Shown here piece after piece: positions 34,137-42,233 of a stretch of 64,000 nt of DNA. Numbering within the stretch: position 1 is the stretch's first letter; each line of letters begins with the position of its first letter. The stretch is taken from positions 124,001-188,000 of the forward strand of contig NZ_JABXWR010000001.1 in assembly GCF_013377755.1 (NCBI RefSeq), written 5' to 3'. Made by a program: the position numbers and the translations under genes. Origin of the DNA: Methanofollis tationis (GTDB lineage: Archaea > Halobacteriota > Methanomicrobia > Methanomicrobiales > Methanofollaceae). The notes under the pieces were generated by a model. The model saw nothing but the letters and a program-made list of their open reading frames with translations. It did no database searches and had not been told where the DNA came from.

Positions 34137-34991
34137 ATGTTCAGAGACATTTTAGTCCCGTATGATTTTTCCGAAGATTCCCGGTATGCGGTTCGGTGTC
34201 TCCGTCAGATTCCGGGCATTCGTCAGATCGTGCTTCTCCATGTCCTGTATAATAAACACCCATCAAAAGGCCCTGACGGCTTTGACCCCCAGGTGGACTA
34301 TGCGAGATTGCGCCTTGAAGAGGTGAAAAAAGATCTTGAACTGGAGAGCGTAGCGATCAGAACCATTGTTGAGGACATCAGGGGGGGCACCATCGCCGAT
34401 GCCATTAAAGCGGTTGCTGCAAGAGAAGGCATCTCTCTCATCGTGATGGGCCGACGGGGTCAGAGCGTCATCGAAGCCCTGCTGCTGGGGAGCGTTGCAT
34501 CGGATACGCTCCACTATGGGACGACCGATCTGCTCCTCGTTCATGCACCGGGCCCTGGAGGTATGGCCTCAGGAGAAAGAACTGATCTTCTTCCGGAATT
34601 GTTTTCAAACGTCCTGATCGCCACCGACTTCTCAGAACCGGAAATCGGGGGCCTCTGCCTCCATAAGATCCCGTGGATCCAGAAGGCGACGTTTGTCCAT
34701 GTCGTGACCACCGGCGACTCGCACGAGGTAGTGCAGGCAAGCGTCGACGATGCACAGAAACGGCTTGAGGCGATGAGAGATGCCTTCGGCAGGCACCAGA
34801 TCCCCGCGGAGATCCGGGTCCGCGCCGGCAGTGCCGAGGACGTGATCCTTTCCCTTGCAGAGCGTGAGGATGTCTCTCTCATCGTTATGAAAGCAACCGG
34901 ACAGAGGGGGATATTGACGTCACTGCTCGGGAGCAAGGTCTCGTACGTGGCGCGGAGAACACAAAAGCCCATCCTTGTGCTGAAGAAATAA
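34137..34991 (+). CDS. Tandem universal-stress protein (UspA-UspA)
   Basis: A 284-residue protein with two UspA domains. Domain 1 (1-140) begins MFRDILVPYDFSEDS and has the ATP loop VMGRRGQSVIEALLLGS. Domain 2 (155-284) has VLIATDFSEPE and VMKATGQRGILTSLLGS. Both nucleotide loops look complete. Likely a cytosolic nucleotide-binding stress protein. It is a paralogue of the 8.7-kb gene but lacks the GNAT part. Confidence 0.9.
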   Translation: MFRDILVPYDFSEDSRYAVRCLRQIPGIRQIVLLHVLYNKHPSKGPDGFDPQVDYARLRLEEVKKDLELESVAIRTIVEDIRGGTIADAIKAVAAREGISLIVMGRRGQSVIEALLLGSVASDTLHYGTTDLLLVHAPGPGGMASGERTDLLPELFSNVLIATDFSEPEIGGLCLHKIPWIQKATFVHVVTTGDSHEVVQASVDDAQKRLEAMRDAFGRHQIPAEIRVRAGSAEDVILSLAEREDVSLIVMKATGQRGILTSLLGSKVSYVARRTQKPILVLKK

Positions 34992-35149
34992 CTCTTCTGA
35001 TCCGGGCGGGGGCACTCCCCGGCCCCGCGCGATCCCTGGTGAAGGGTGGCGTATATCGCCCTTCGCCCTTTGACTCCCGGTTCGGTCCCCTGCGGGCCTC
35101 TCTCAGGTTCGCCCCTATTCTCGGGCCAGGAGATCCCTGTGCGCCGCCG

Positions 35150-36029
35150 CCGCTCAGAGCGGCCCAGACGTAGAGGATGAGGGGGACGGCCACGAGCACG
35201 ATGATCATCTCCAGCGGGAGACCAAGGCGCCAGTAATCGCCGAACCGCAACCCGCCCGGCCCCATGACAAGGGTGTTTGACTGGTGCCCGATGGGCGTGA
35301 GAAATGCGCATGAGGCTCCGACGGCAACCGCCATCAGGAACGGGTCCGTGGACACGCCAAGCCCGCTGGCAAGGCTGACCCCGATGGGCGCCATCAGAAC
35401 GGCAGTTGCGGCGTTGTTGATGAAGTCCGAGAGGAACATCGTCGCCACCAGCAGGATGACCAGGATCGCCTCGGCCGGGATCTGGCCCTGGAGGCCGAGC
35501 AGGGTGGATGCGATCAACCGGGCGCCGCCAGTGCTCTCAATAGACCTCGCGCAGGGGGTATGAGCGAGGTGAGCACCATGAAGACGGCGGCCATCGGAAA
35601 GACGATCTGGATCGGGACGAGGCCCATGGCGGCGATGGCGATCGCGAACCCGAATATGCCCACCGGCAGGAGCAGGGCCAGGGCGCCGATGTTGTTCATG
35701 AAGGCGGAGAACGCCGTGACAATACCGGTGAGGAGGGAGACCTGCGTCCCTGGCCCGTCGCCCACCCCGGAGAGGCGGTGGACGATCAGGTCAACGACGC
35801 CCGCGTTCTGGAGGCCGCGGCTGATCACCAGCACGGCCGCCACCGTGATCACCGCCGGGTTTGCAAACCCCAGGAACGCCTGGTCCCATCCCACGACCCC
35901 GGTCAGCGTGACGATGAAGAGGGAGAGGAGGGCGACGATATCGTAGCGCCAGCGCCCGTACACAAAGAGAACGAGTGCAATAATGAGGGTGACAAAGACG
36001 ATCCCCTGTTCGGCTGTAACCGCGATCAT
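35150..36029 (-). pseudogene. SLC13/ArsB-type anion transporter, deletion-scarred
   Basis: Two reverse-strand pieces belong to one SLC13-like permease. The N-terminal piece (36029 to about 35520) has VVGWDQAFLGFANPAVITVAAVLVI and AFMNNIGALALLLPVG. It then jumps to a late segment (FGFAIAIAAMGLVPIQIVF), missing the middle of a protein usually near 590 residues. After LTSLIPP the frame shifts and a second piece resumes in another frame (IESTGGARLIASTLLGL, then FLSDFINNAATAVLMAPIG, FLTPIGHQSNTLVMGPGG). Past 35160 the sequence turns GC-rich without a natural stop. Deletions plus a frameshift make it non-functional. Confidence 0.8.
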
Positions 36030-36178
36030 GGCCTGATCTTTTCCCCTGCCGCCCGGACCTGCTGCTCACCGTAATGATGATCTTTTAACGATAAAGGTAT
36101 TGATCTCCGAGAAAACCGCGTAAAACGCTCAGATACGGCGAGCGTTGCAGCCGGCCCCCCTCATGATCCAGAGAGGTC

Positions 36179-37864
36179 TCACGTCCGCCCGCGTATCCAC
36201 CCGGCCAGAGGGCACCCCCTGAACCGGCAGAGTATGAGGGTGATGACCAGCACGATCAGGACGATGGCAACGAGCCCCTCGACCTGCAGCACCGTCCCGA
36301 TGAATGCGCTCCCCGGGAGGTTTCGGAGGCCGGGATCGTCGAGGCCGGCGAGGAGGCGCGCCCCGGTCGTGACCATCAGGACACCGGGGATGACAAACCT
36401 GCAGAGGGGATGGACGAAGCGTGCGATTGAGTGCCCGATCTCTTCGGTCAGCATCCGCGGGGGTATGAACCAGGTGAAGACGACCGCAAGGAGGGTGGCG
36501 GCGACCGGGAGGCCGAGGGCCCCCACGGTCTCGTCCATGAAGTCGAGCACCCGTATCCCCCCGATCCTGAGGTCGATCGCACTGTACGAGAGAGCGGAAG
36601 GGAGGCCGACGATGACGATTGCGCCGGTGAGAAGGGAGGCCGCCTGTCTTCGCGACCAGTCGAGCGACTCCTGGACGGCGGCCACGCCGACCTCGAGCAT
36701 GGAGATCGCGGAGGTGAGCGCCGCAAAGAAGAGCACCAGGAAGAAGGCCGCAGCAACGATCCAGCCGTTCGGCATCAGGGCAAAGGCGCCCGGGAGGGTG
36801 GTGAAGGCCAGTTCAGCCCCGATCGTCGGGACGAGCCCGAAGGAGAAGACGAAGGGGAAGATCACCAGTCCGGCCAGGAGGGCGACCCCCACGTCGGCAA
36901 GGGTGATGATCAGGGCGGCGCCGGGGATGCTCTCCCCCGGGCGCACATATGCGCCATAGGTGAGCAGGATGCCGGTGCCGACCGAGAGGGAGAAGAAGGC
37001 CTGGCCGAAGGCGGCGCTCCAGAGGAGGGGGTCGCCGAGGACCGAGAAGTCGGGGGTGAGGAGGAAGGAGACTCCCTGGATAAAGCCGGGCATGGTGGTC
37101 GCATACAGCAGGAGGACGACCAGGATCCCCACCGAGACCGGGATCAGGACGGTTGAGATCCGCTCGATCCCCTCCCTGATCCCGAGGGATACCACGATAC
37201 CGCTGATCCCGGCGGCAACCACAAACAGGAGGACCGGCAGCCATCCCGCGGTGAAACGGGAGAAGGGGAGGGGCTCGCCCCCCAGAGAGGTCAGGGCGTA
37301 GCCCAGGGTCCACCCGGTGATCACCAGGTAGTAGGAGAGCATCAGAAAGACGATGCCGCAGAGGAGCCATCCGAGGACCTGGAACTGCGGCCTGACCGAC
37401 CGGAAGGCGCTGACCACGGTGCCGTGGAAGTGCCGCCCGATGGCGAGTTCGAGGACCATGAGGGGGAGGGCGCAGAGAAAGACGGCGATCAGGTAGGGGA
37501 TCAGGTATGCCCCGCCGCCGTTCTGCCCCACTACCGCGGAGAACCGCCAGATGTTCCCGATTCCGACCGCCGAACCGATGGCGGCCATGATGAACCCGGC
37601 GTCTTTGAAGTCGCCGAGCAGCACGGATATGACGCCGGCGACGAGGAGGATGTAGATCAGGGGGCTTTTAAACTGGTGGAGGATGATCTCCGCAAGTCCG
37701 GGGGGTCGTGCGGTCGGGAGGGTGTTTTTGCCGTACTGCCTCTGCCGGCGGGCGGCCTCCTCCGAGGAGAGGCCGCGGGAACCGGTGCTCAGCCGCTCAT
37801 AGGTTTCGTCGAGGGACAGAGCGTGCCAGGGCACTGTTGCAGGTGGGTCGGTTTTTTCGGTCAC
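36179..37864 (-). CDS. P-type ATPase N-terminus fused to sodium symporter
   Basis: A 561-residue chimera. Residues 1-85 match the N-terminal domain and first membrane hairpin of cation P-type ATPases (WHALSLDETYERLSTG, GLSSEEAARRQRQYGKNTLP, FKSPLIYILLVAGVISVLLGD). After DAGFIM the chain becomes a neurotransmitter:sodium symporter from AAIGSAVGIGNIWRF onward: NGGGAYLIPYLIAVF, then the remaining helices to about 12 in total. The symporter part is nearly full length and has no start codon of its own. No other ATPase domains follow. Either a functional hybrid or a deletion scar; sodium-site Asn and Arg of helix 1 are retained. Confidence 0.85.
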   Translation of the reverse strand: MTEKTDPPATVPWHALSLDETYERLSTGSRGLSSEEAARRQRQYGKNTLPTARPPGLAEIILHQFKSPLIYILLVAGVISVLLGDFKDAGFIMAAIGSAVGIGNIWRFSAVVGQNGGGAYLIPYLIAVFLCALPLMVLELAIGRHFHGTVVSAFRSVRPQFQVLGWLLCGIVFLMLSYYLVITGWTLGYALTSLGGEPLPFSRFTAGWLPVLLFVVAAGISGIVVSLGIREGIERISTVLIPVSVGILVVLLLYATTMPGFIQGVSFLLTPDFSVLGDPLLWSAAFGQAFFSLSVGTGILLTYGAYVRPGESIPGAALIITLADVGVALLAGLVIFPFVFSFGLVPTIGAELAFTTLPGAFALMPNGWIVAAAFFLVLFFAALTSAISMLEVGVAAVQESLDWSRRQAASLLTGAIVIVGLPSALSYSAIDLRIGGIRVLDFMDETVGALGLPVAATLLAVVFTWFIPPRMLTEEIGHSIARFVHPLCRFVIPGVLMVTTGARLLAGLDDPGLRNLPGSAFIGTVLQVEGLVAIVLIVLVITLILCRFRGCPLAGWIRGRT

Positions 37865-37918
37865 GGTGTTTCCTCGCCTATGGACGGATGTGCCCCGGTT
37901 TCAGGACGACGTATGGCG

Positions 37919-38410
37919 TCAGCCTTTCTTTCTCGTGATGACCATTTCGCAGAAGGGGTCCCCGCCGCACCGCGCCCGCGTGGTGGTGATCTGATAGTCC
38001 GGGTTCAGGGCCTCGATTGCGTGCCCCACATAGGCGGTGCAGACGGCATTCACACGGGAGGGAGAGATCTCGCTCCCGGGCTCGTCCCTGAACATGGCGC
38101 ACTCGGTCAGTCTGATGACTGCTTCTTCGGGAAACCCTTCGATAAACCGCGTCTCGAACGCCGGCCCGAAGAGGATGACCGAGACGGCGCCCAGGGTCTG
38201 GACCAGGTCGGCGGCGTGCTCGCGCGGCATGCTGTAGCGGTCGGCGATGAGCCGGATCTCATCGCCCATCTCGGAGAAGAGCTGCTCTAGATGGGGGGGG
38301 ATCTCTTTACTTTCGGCGGACGCCTGGCCAAGCGCTACGACCAGGCGGGTCAGGACGTGGGTGGCCATGAGCCACCGCGTCCCTTCGGGAATATCTTTTA
38401 TGCGCACCAT
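37919..38410 (-). CDS. V4R-like small-ligand-binding protein
   Basis: A 163-residue soluble protein starting MVRIKDIPEGTRWLMATHVL at ATG 38408-38410. The C-terminal T-T-T-R-A-R-C-G-G-D-P-F-C-E-M-V-I resembles the end of V4R (4-vinyl reductase-like) domains, which bind small ligands or metals. The helical middle (EHAADLVQTLGAVSVILFG) also fits. No DNA-binding domain is attached. Family call is moderate; function unknown. The open frame reaches 38563 but the first 51 codons look non-coding. Confidence 0.6.
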   Translation of the reverse strand: MVRIKDIPEGTRWLMATHVLTRLVVALGQASAESKEIPPHLEQLFSEMGDEIRLIADRYSMPREHAADLVQTLGAVSVILFGPAFETRFIEGFPEEAVIRLTECAMFRDEPGSEISPSRVNAVCTAYVGHAIEALNPDYQITTTRARCGGDPFCEMVITRKKG

Positions 38411-38587
38411 ATACTCATACCTCAGGATCGTCGTCCGTATACGGACCTGTAAACACCCGGCATATTTTTTGGTGACTATAAAGCACTTTCCCCGGGAGGA
38501 GACGGCACTCCTGCTTTTATGGTGCGGGGCGTCTGGTGGAGCGGTCGGGGAGAAGCCGCCCATCCACGGCCTTTGAGGAAAAAGCGT

Positions 38588-38648
38588 GACCGCTCCCCGG
38601 AACGTATAAGGGGAACGGTCGTCATCGGTCAGGGCGGTGACCTGACCG
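38588..38648. other. Two adjacent hairpins in intergenic region
   Basis: GACCGCTCCCC (38588-38598) pairs with GGGGAACGGTC (38610-38620) apart from one mismatch. CGGTCAG (38626-38632) pairs with CTGACCG (38642-38648). They lie between two same-strand genes, in the 261-bp gap 38411-38671. They could be a small RNA, an mRNA 5' structure or a processing site; nothing else is seen in the gap. Confidence 0.35.
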
Positions 38649-38671
38649 GCTCCTCTCGACGCACCTGAGCC

Positions 38672-39451
38672 TCAGAACAGCCAGCCGAACAGCCCTTTAT
38701 CGGCCTGCTCCTCCTGCCCGAGAACGATGAGCCGGTTCTGCTCCTGCGAGAGCACCTGCACCTGTTCTTCCAGCATCAGGCGCACCTGCGGGTCGCAGTC
38801 CGAGCAGTTTGCGAGCAGCCCCTCCATCACCTGAATGCGTTGCTGGTTCTGGTCGGCATACTGGATCAGCAGACCGGCAGCCTCCCGGTCTCCGCCATAG
38901 AGCATGCGCATCAGGGAGTTCCGGTTTTTGATCTGCTCCTCTGCGGCATATGCAGCGGCAGAAGAAGTGTTCAACTCTGCCCCGAGGCGGGCGAGTTCGG
39001 GCCCGTCCCTCCCGGTCACGTTGCCGGCGATCGAGAGGGCGTAGAGCGCTACCTGCGCCCCATCCCGCTCGCCCGAGAGGTTCTGCTGCCGCATACCCAC
39101 CTGCTGGAGGAAATGGTCGCGGTCTCTCTGGAGGACGATATCATCGGAGGTGCTGACATTGGTCCTGCCCTGGGTCTGGTCCCGGTCCTGCTGGTTGATC
39201 TGGACGCCGGGTTGTTCGACGGTCGTCTGCTGCTTGCGCTCCTGCTCTTCCTGCAGCGGTTGGGCCTGCGGGCCTTCAGGTTCGGATGGGGCGGCCCCGT
39301 CTCCGGCTGAATCGCCACCGTTGCCCTGTGCTCCTGCGCCGGCTCCGTCCGAACCGCCGCTTCCGTAGGCTGCGGTTGCCGGGACGCTCACTGCGGAGAG
39401 GAGGAGGAGGAGAAGGATCACCATTGCCGATAGTGTACGCATCATGGTCAT
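38672..39451 (-). CDS. Secreted Gln/Asn-rich hypothetical protein
   Basis: A 259-residue exported protein. A Sec-type signal (MMRTLSAMVILLLLLLSAVS, then VPATA) is followed by a Gly/Ser/Asp-rich linker. A Gln- and Glu-rich coiled-coil-like region comes next (QPLQEEQERKQQTTVEQPG), then a helical domain with one Cys pair in LLANCSDCDPQ. It ends in GLFGWLF. No known domain. ATG 39449-39451 is chosen for the signal; the frame is open from 39475. Confidence 0.75.
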   Translation of the reverse strand: MTMMRTLSAMVILLLLLLSAVSVPATAAYGSGGSDGAGAGAQGNGGDSAGDGAAPSEPEGPQAQPLQEEQERKQQTTVEQPGVQINQQDRDQTQGRTNVSTSDDIVLQRDRDHFLQQVGMRQQNLSGERDGAQVALYALSIAGNVTGRDGPELARLGAELNTSSAAAYAAEEQIKNRNSLMRMLYGGDREAAGLLIQYADQNQQRIQVMEGLLANCSDCDPQVRLMLEEQVQVLSQEQNRLIVLGQEEQADKGLFGWLF

Positions 39452-39658
39452 CGCCCTGCTCGTGTGATTGAGCAACGTGAGGGAGGGTATGGCGGGATAA
39501 ATATATTGCGACGCCCACCTGCCGGTCCGGGATCGCTGGAGCGGGGAGATTGCGAGTATTCTGGTACCGATGAATCAGTTTGTGCGTATCAGAGTGCCGA
39601 TCCGATACGCATTTCGGCATTTGTACAGAAGAGACCGGGGGGGTGTTGAAATACATCT

Positions 39659-39725
39659 ATGTCCTACGACCCCGTTTGTGCGACATAACATGCACAATAT
39701 GTCCTACAAACGATCTTGTGCGACA
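39659..39725. repeat. Imperfect 27-bp direct repeat
   Basis: Two 27-nt units (39659-39685, 39699-39725) begin ATGTCCTAC and end TTGTGCGACA or TTTGTGCGACA, separated by 13 nt. GACATA and TATGTC inside form an inverted pair. They are in the 400-bp gap 39452-39850 before the tRNA, which otherwise shows no gene. Probably a protein-binding array. Confidence 0.5.
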
Positions 39726-39850
39726 CCGATGAGGGACAACGGGGTGCGGGGATGATCCTGCACGGCAGAGGGCGAGGGGTTCAGGACGAAGGGCGGTTAC
39801 TCGCGTGAAAGGGCGAAGAACCGAAAAGAGATTTGAACTGCAGGTCTGAA

Positions 39851-39921
39851 GCCCCAGGCGTGATTTGAACACGCGACCTGCTGATTACAAGTCAGCCGCT
39901 ATACCACTAAGCCACTGGGGC
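39851..39921 (-). tRNA. tRNA-Thr (anticodon TGT)
   Basis: The 71-nt reverse-strand sequence folds as a cloverleaf. The acceptor stem is GCCCCAG with CTGGGGC, and the anticodon arm is GCTGA-CTTGTAA-TCAGC with anticodon TGT (reads ACA). The T arm is GCGTG-TTCAAAT-CACGC and the D arm is short. No CCA is encoded. No intron is seen. Confidence 0.95.
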
Positions 39922-40009
39922 ACGATGCACTACCCTGTTTGTCGTTTCTGATAAAAAACATGGCGATGGTCCTGTCTTCCATCGCCCCGCGAGAGGGATG
40001 ACCGCCCGC

Positions 40010-40753
40010 TCAGCGCCGTTTCCCCCGGGGTACCGGCACGATGCCGTAATCCGTGCACCGTGCGGTCGTCCGGGAGAACCCTCCCCTGAAAAAGACCCTC
40101 ACCTCGACCTCCTCGCCGCTCTCAAAGCGCGCCATCTGCCGGTCGTAGACCTTCTGCACGTGCCTGAGGTTGTTCGCCGAGAAATACGCCCTGAGGCTTT
40201 CCAGGAATGCGATCTCCTGGGTGAGAAACGCCTTTTCGTATGCGATCACCGCGCGCGCGATCCCTCTCGCCTCGTCGGCGTCGATCTCCCTCTCATACTC
40301 CCCGTGGAGGTTTAAACCGCTGATCTGCCTCCAGTCCACGCGTCCGTCCTCGTCCGCCTCCCGGTGGAGCATATACGGGTACACCCTGCAGATGCTCATC
40401 CGCCGGTCGTAGATCGTGCAGCGGTTCTCTGCCGAGAGAAAAACACATCTCCCGTCTTCCTGTGTCCTGAGCGCATAGCCCGGGACGTAAAACCGGCCCT
40501 CCCGGTCGCAGAACTCGAAGTACGGGGCCGGCATCAGGGCTGCGGGGTCCACCTCCAGCACCCTCTCCGCGTCCTCTTCGAGGAGGAAGACGTGGTCGTT
40601 GAAGGCGCGGGTGCAGCATTTTCCGCAGCAGGTGCAGGCGAACCCGACCTCCCTGATCACCTCGACGAGTTCTTCCTCCGGGTAGGCGCCGAGGGCGTCG
40701 AGTTCAGAGGTGTAGGATGCGATCATCAAGGCGATCCTGTCGGTCTGCTGCAT
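40010..40753 (-). CDS. YkgJ-type Cys-cluster (zinc/iron-chelating) protein
   Basis: A 247-residue protein of the YkgJ/UPF0153 family, which binds zinc or iron through clustered cysteines; function unknown. The signature is FACTCCGKCCTRAF near residue 40, then C-V-F-L-S-A-E-N-R-C-T-I-Y-D and RMSICRVYPYML. The C-terminal half is helical. ATG 40751-40753 has GGGA upstream; ATG 40757-40759 is nearly as good. The longer frame to 40969 runs into the MITE and is not coding. Confidence 0.85.
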   Translation of the reverse strand: MQQTDRIALMIASYTSELDALGAYPEEELVEVIREVGFACTCCGKCCTRAFNDHVFLLEEDAERVLEVDPAALMPAPYFEFCDREGRFYVPGYALRTQEDGRCVFLSAENRCTIYDRRMSICRVYPYMLHREADEDGRVDWRQISGLNLHGEYEREIDADEARGIARAVIAYEKAFLTQEIAFLESLRAYFSANNLRHVQKVYDRQMARFESGEEVEVRVFFRGGFSRTTARCTDYGIVPVPRGKRR

Positions 40754-40862
40754 AACCATTCCCTGGATCTTGGATGCGGGAGGACGTATTTGTATCTCAT
40801 CAGGACCGTCACCGCGGAGGAGGGGCGGGATCTTTGGTCGCCGATCCCCCCTTGAAAAAAAA

Positions 40863-41249
40863 GGCTCTTCGCTGTTCAATGGGGGTAATGCCGAGATGAT
40901 CCTCTCCCTCAGGTCAGTCCCAGGCATGCCAGGTTCAGGTTCGTTCCACATCCTGGCGTACCGGTCCACTGCCTTCCCCGGGCTGCCCGCCAGGGCACCC
41001 CCGGACCCCCGCGTGCGATTGGACCGGGAAGGTCAGGACGACGTCGAGAAGAGGAGGCACCCCCATACCCCCGATCGCAGGTCTATGGGGCTGGAGGCCC
41101 CCGGCACCGGCACGTAGATCACCTGCTTTTTCTTCCCACAACACGCTCCGCCTCTAAAAATAGCGGTCTTTCATATATGATTTCCCCGGGTCGCCTGAGG
41201 GGAGCCAGATGGCGGTGTCATGGCTACCCACACAAAGGAGCGAAGAGCC
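40863..41249. mobile_element. 387-bp MITE, second family member
   Basis: Starts GGCTCTTCGCTGTTCAATG and ends AGCGAAGAGCC, the same ends as the element at 28510. The right-hand 70 bp also match (GGCTACCCACACA, CCTGAGGGGAGCCAGATG). Flanks are 8 A's on the left (40855-40862) and 7 A's plus G on the right, so the target was an A-run. It lies 10 bp past the rfbB stop. The core intergenic repeat is inside (about 40963-41112). No transposase. Confidence 0.8.
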
Positions 41250-41259
41250 AAAAAAAGTG

Positions 41260-42216
41260 TCAGGATACCGTTGCAAGGAGCGGCGCATACCAGGTGCGGT
41301 TCTGCGCATACCAGGCGCAGGTCAACTCGATGGCGTCCATGAACCGGTGCCTGGGCCGCCACCCCAGCTCCCGCATCTTCGAGCAGTCGAGGGCATATCG
41401 CATATCATGGCCGGGCCTATCGGCCACGTACTCGATGAGGGACCCGGGTTTTTTGAGGATCGAGAGGATCGTGCGGACGATCTCCAGATTGGTCCGCTCA
41501 TTCCCCCCGCCGATATTGTACGCCTCGCCCGATCGCCCCTGTTCACCGGCGACGGCGACCCCCTCGCAGTTGTCGGTCACGTAGATCCAGTCGCGCACGT
41601 TCATCCCGTTGCCGTAGATGGGCAGGGTCCGGTCCTGGAGCGCCCGCAGGATCATCACCGGGATCAGTTTTTCAGGGAACTGGTACGGGCCGAAGTTGTT
41701 GGAGCTCCGCGTGATCACCGTGTCGAGGCCGTAGGTCGTCGCATATGCCGCAACAAGCATCTCGGCCCCGGCCTTGCTCGCCGAATACGGGGACGAGGGC
41801 TGCATGCGATCGCCCTCCTTTGAATATCCCGATGCCACGCTCCCGTAGACCTCGTCGGTGCTGATCTGGACAAACCGCCCGACTTCATGGGTCCGGGCGT
41901 GCTCGAGCAGGGTGTGCGTCCCGATCACGTCGGTGCGGACGAAGACGCCGGCGTCGTTGATCGACCGGTCCACGTGCGTCTCGGCGGCGAAGTTGAAGAG
42001 GAGGTCGCAGTCGCCGATCCGGTTCACGTCGTCCTTCGAACAGATATCCCCCTGGATGAAGGTGATCCGGTCTAAAACATCCTCCAGGTTCTCCATTCTC
42101 CCCGCATAGGTGAGTTTGTCCAGCACGACGATCTCGCTCTCAGGGTGGCGCTCAAGCATGTGCCTGACAAAATTACAGCCGATAAATCCGGCGCCGCCGG
42201 TAATAACGATTTTCAT
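41260..42216 (-). CDS. rfbB: dTDP-glucose 4,6-dehydratase
   Basis: A 318-residue extended short-chain dehydrogenase making dTDP-4-keto-6-deoxyglucose from dTDP-glucose. NAD loop ITGGAGFIGCNFVRHM; FAAETHVDRSI; ISTDEVYGS with the Asp-Glu acid pair; catalytic SPYSASKAGAEML (Tyr-x3-Lys); TRSSNNFGPYQFPEKLIP; GRSGEAYNIGGGNE. It pairs with the thymidylyltransferase 17 bp upstream to start the dTDP-rhamnose-type sugar route used for surface glycans. rfbC and rfbD are not in the window. Confidence 0.94.
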   Translation of the reverse strand: MKIVITGGAGFIGCNFVRHMLERHPESEIVVLDKLTYAGRMENLEDVLDRITFIQGDICSKDDVNRIGDCDLLFNFAAETHVDRSINDAGVFVRTDVIGTHTLLEHARTHEVGRFVQISTDEVYGSVASGYSKEGDRMQPSSPYSASKAGAEMLVAAYATTYGLDTVITRSSNNFGPYQFPEKLIPVMILRALQDRTLPIYGNGMNVRDWIYVTDNCEGVAVAGEQGRSGEAYNIGGGNERTNLEIVRTILSILKKPGSLIEYVADRPGHDMRYALDCSKMRELGWRPRHRFMDAIELTCAWYAQNRTWYAPLLATVS

Positions 42217-42233
42217 GGATTTTTTCCTCCGGT

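Noticed and set aside
19344-39568. Shared 16-bp motif CGAGTATTTTGGTACC (19344) and CGAGTATTCTGGTACC (39553)
   Set aside because: One mismatch in 16 bp between two distant gaps, with no further similarity around them; too little to claim a regulatory site or repeat.
39659-39725. Direct repeats as a CRISPR array
   Set aside because: Only two diverged units, a 13-bp spacer and no cas genes nearby.
40754-40969. N-terminal extension of the YkgJ-like protein
   Set aside because: The extra 72 codons read through the MITE terminal repeat and lack similarity to the family; the start at 40753 is preferred.
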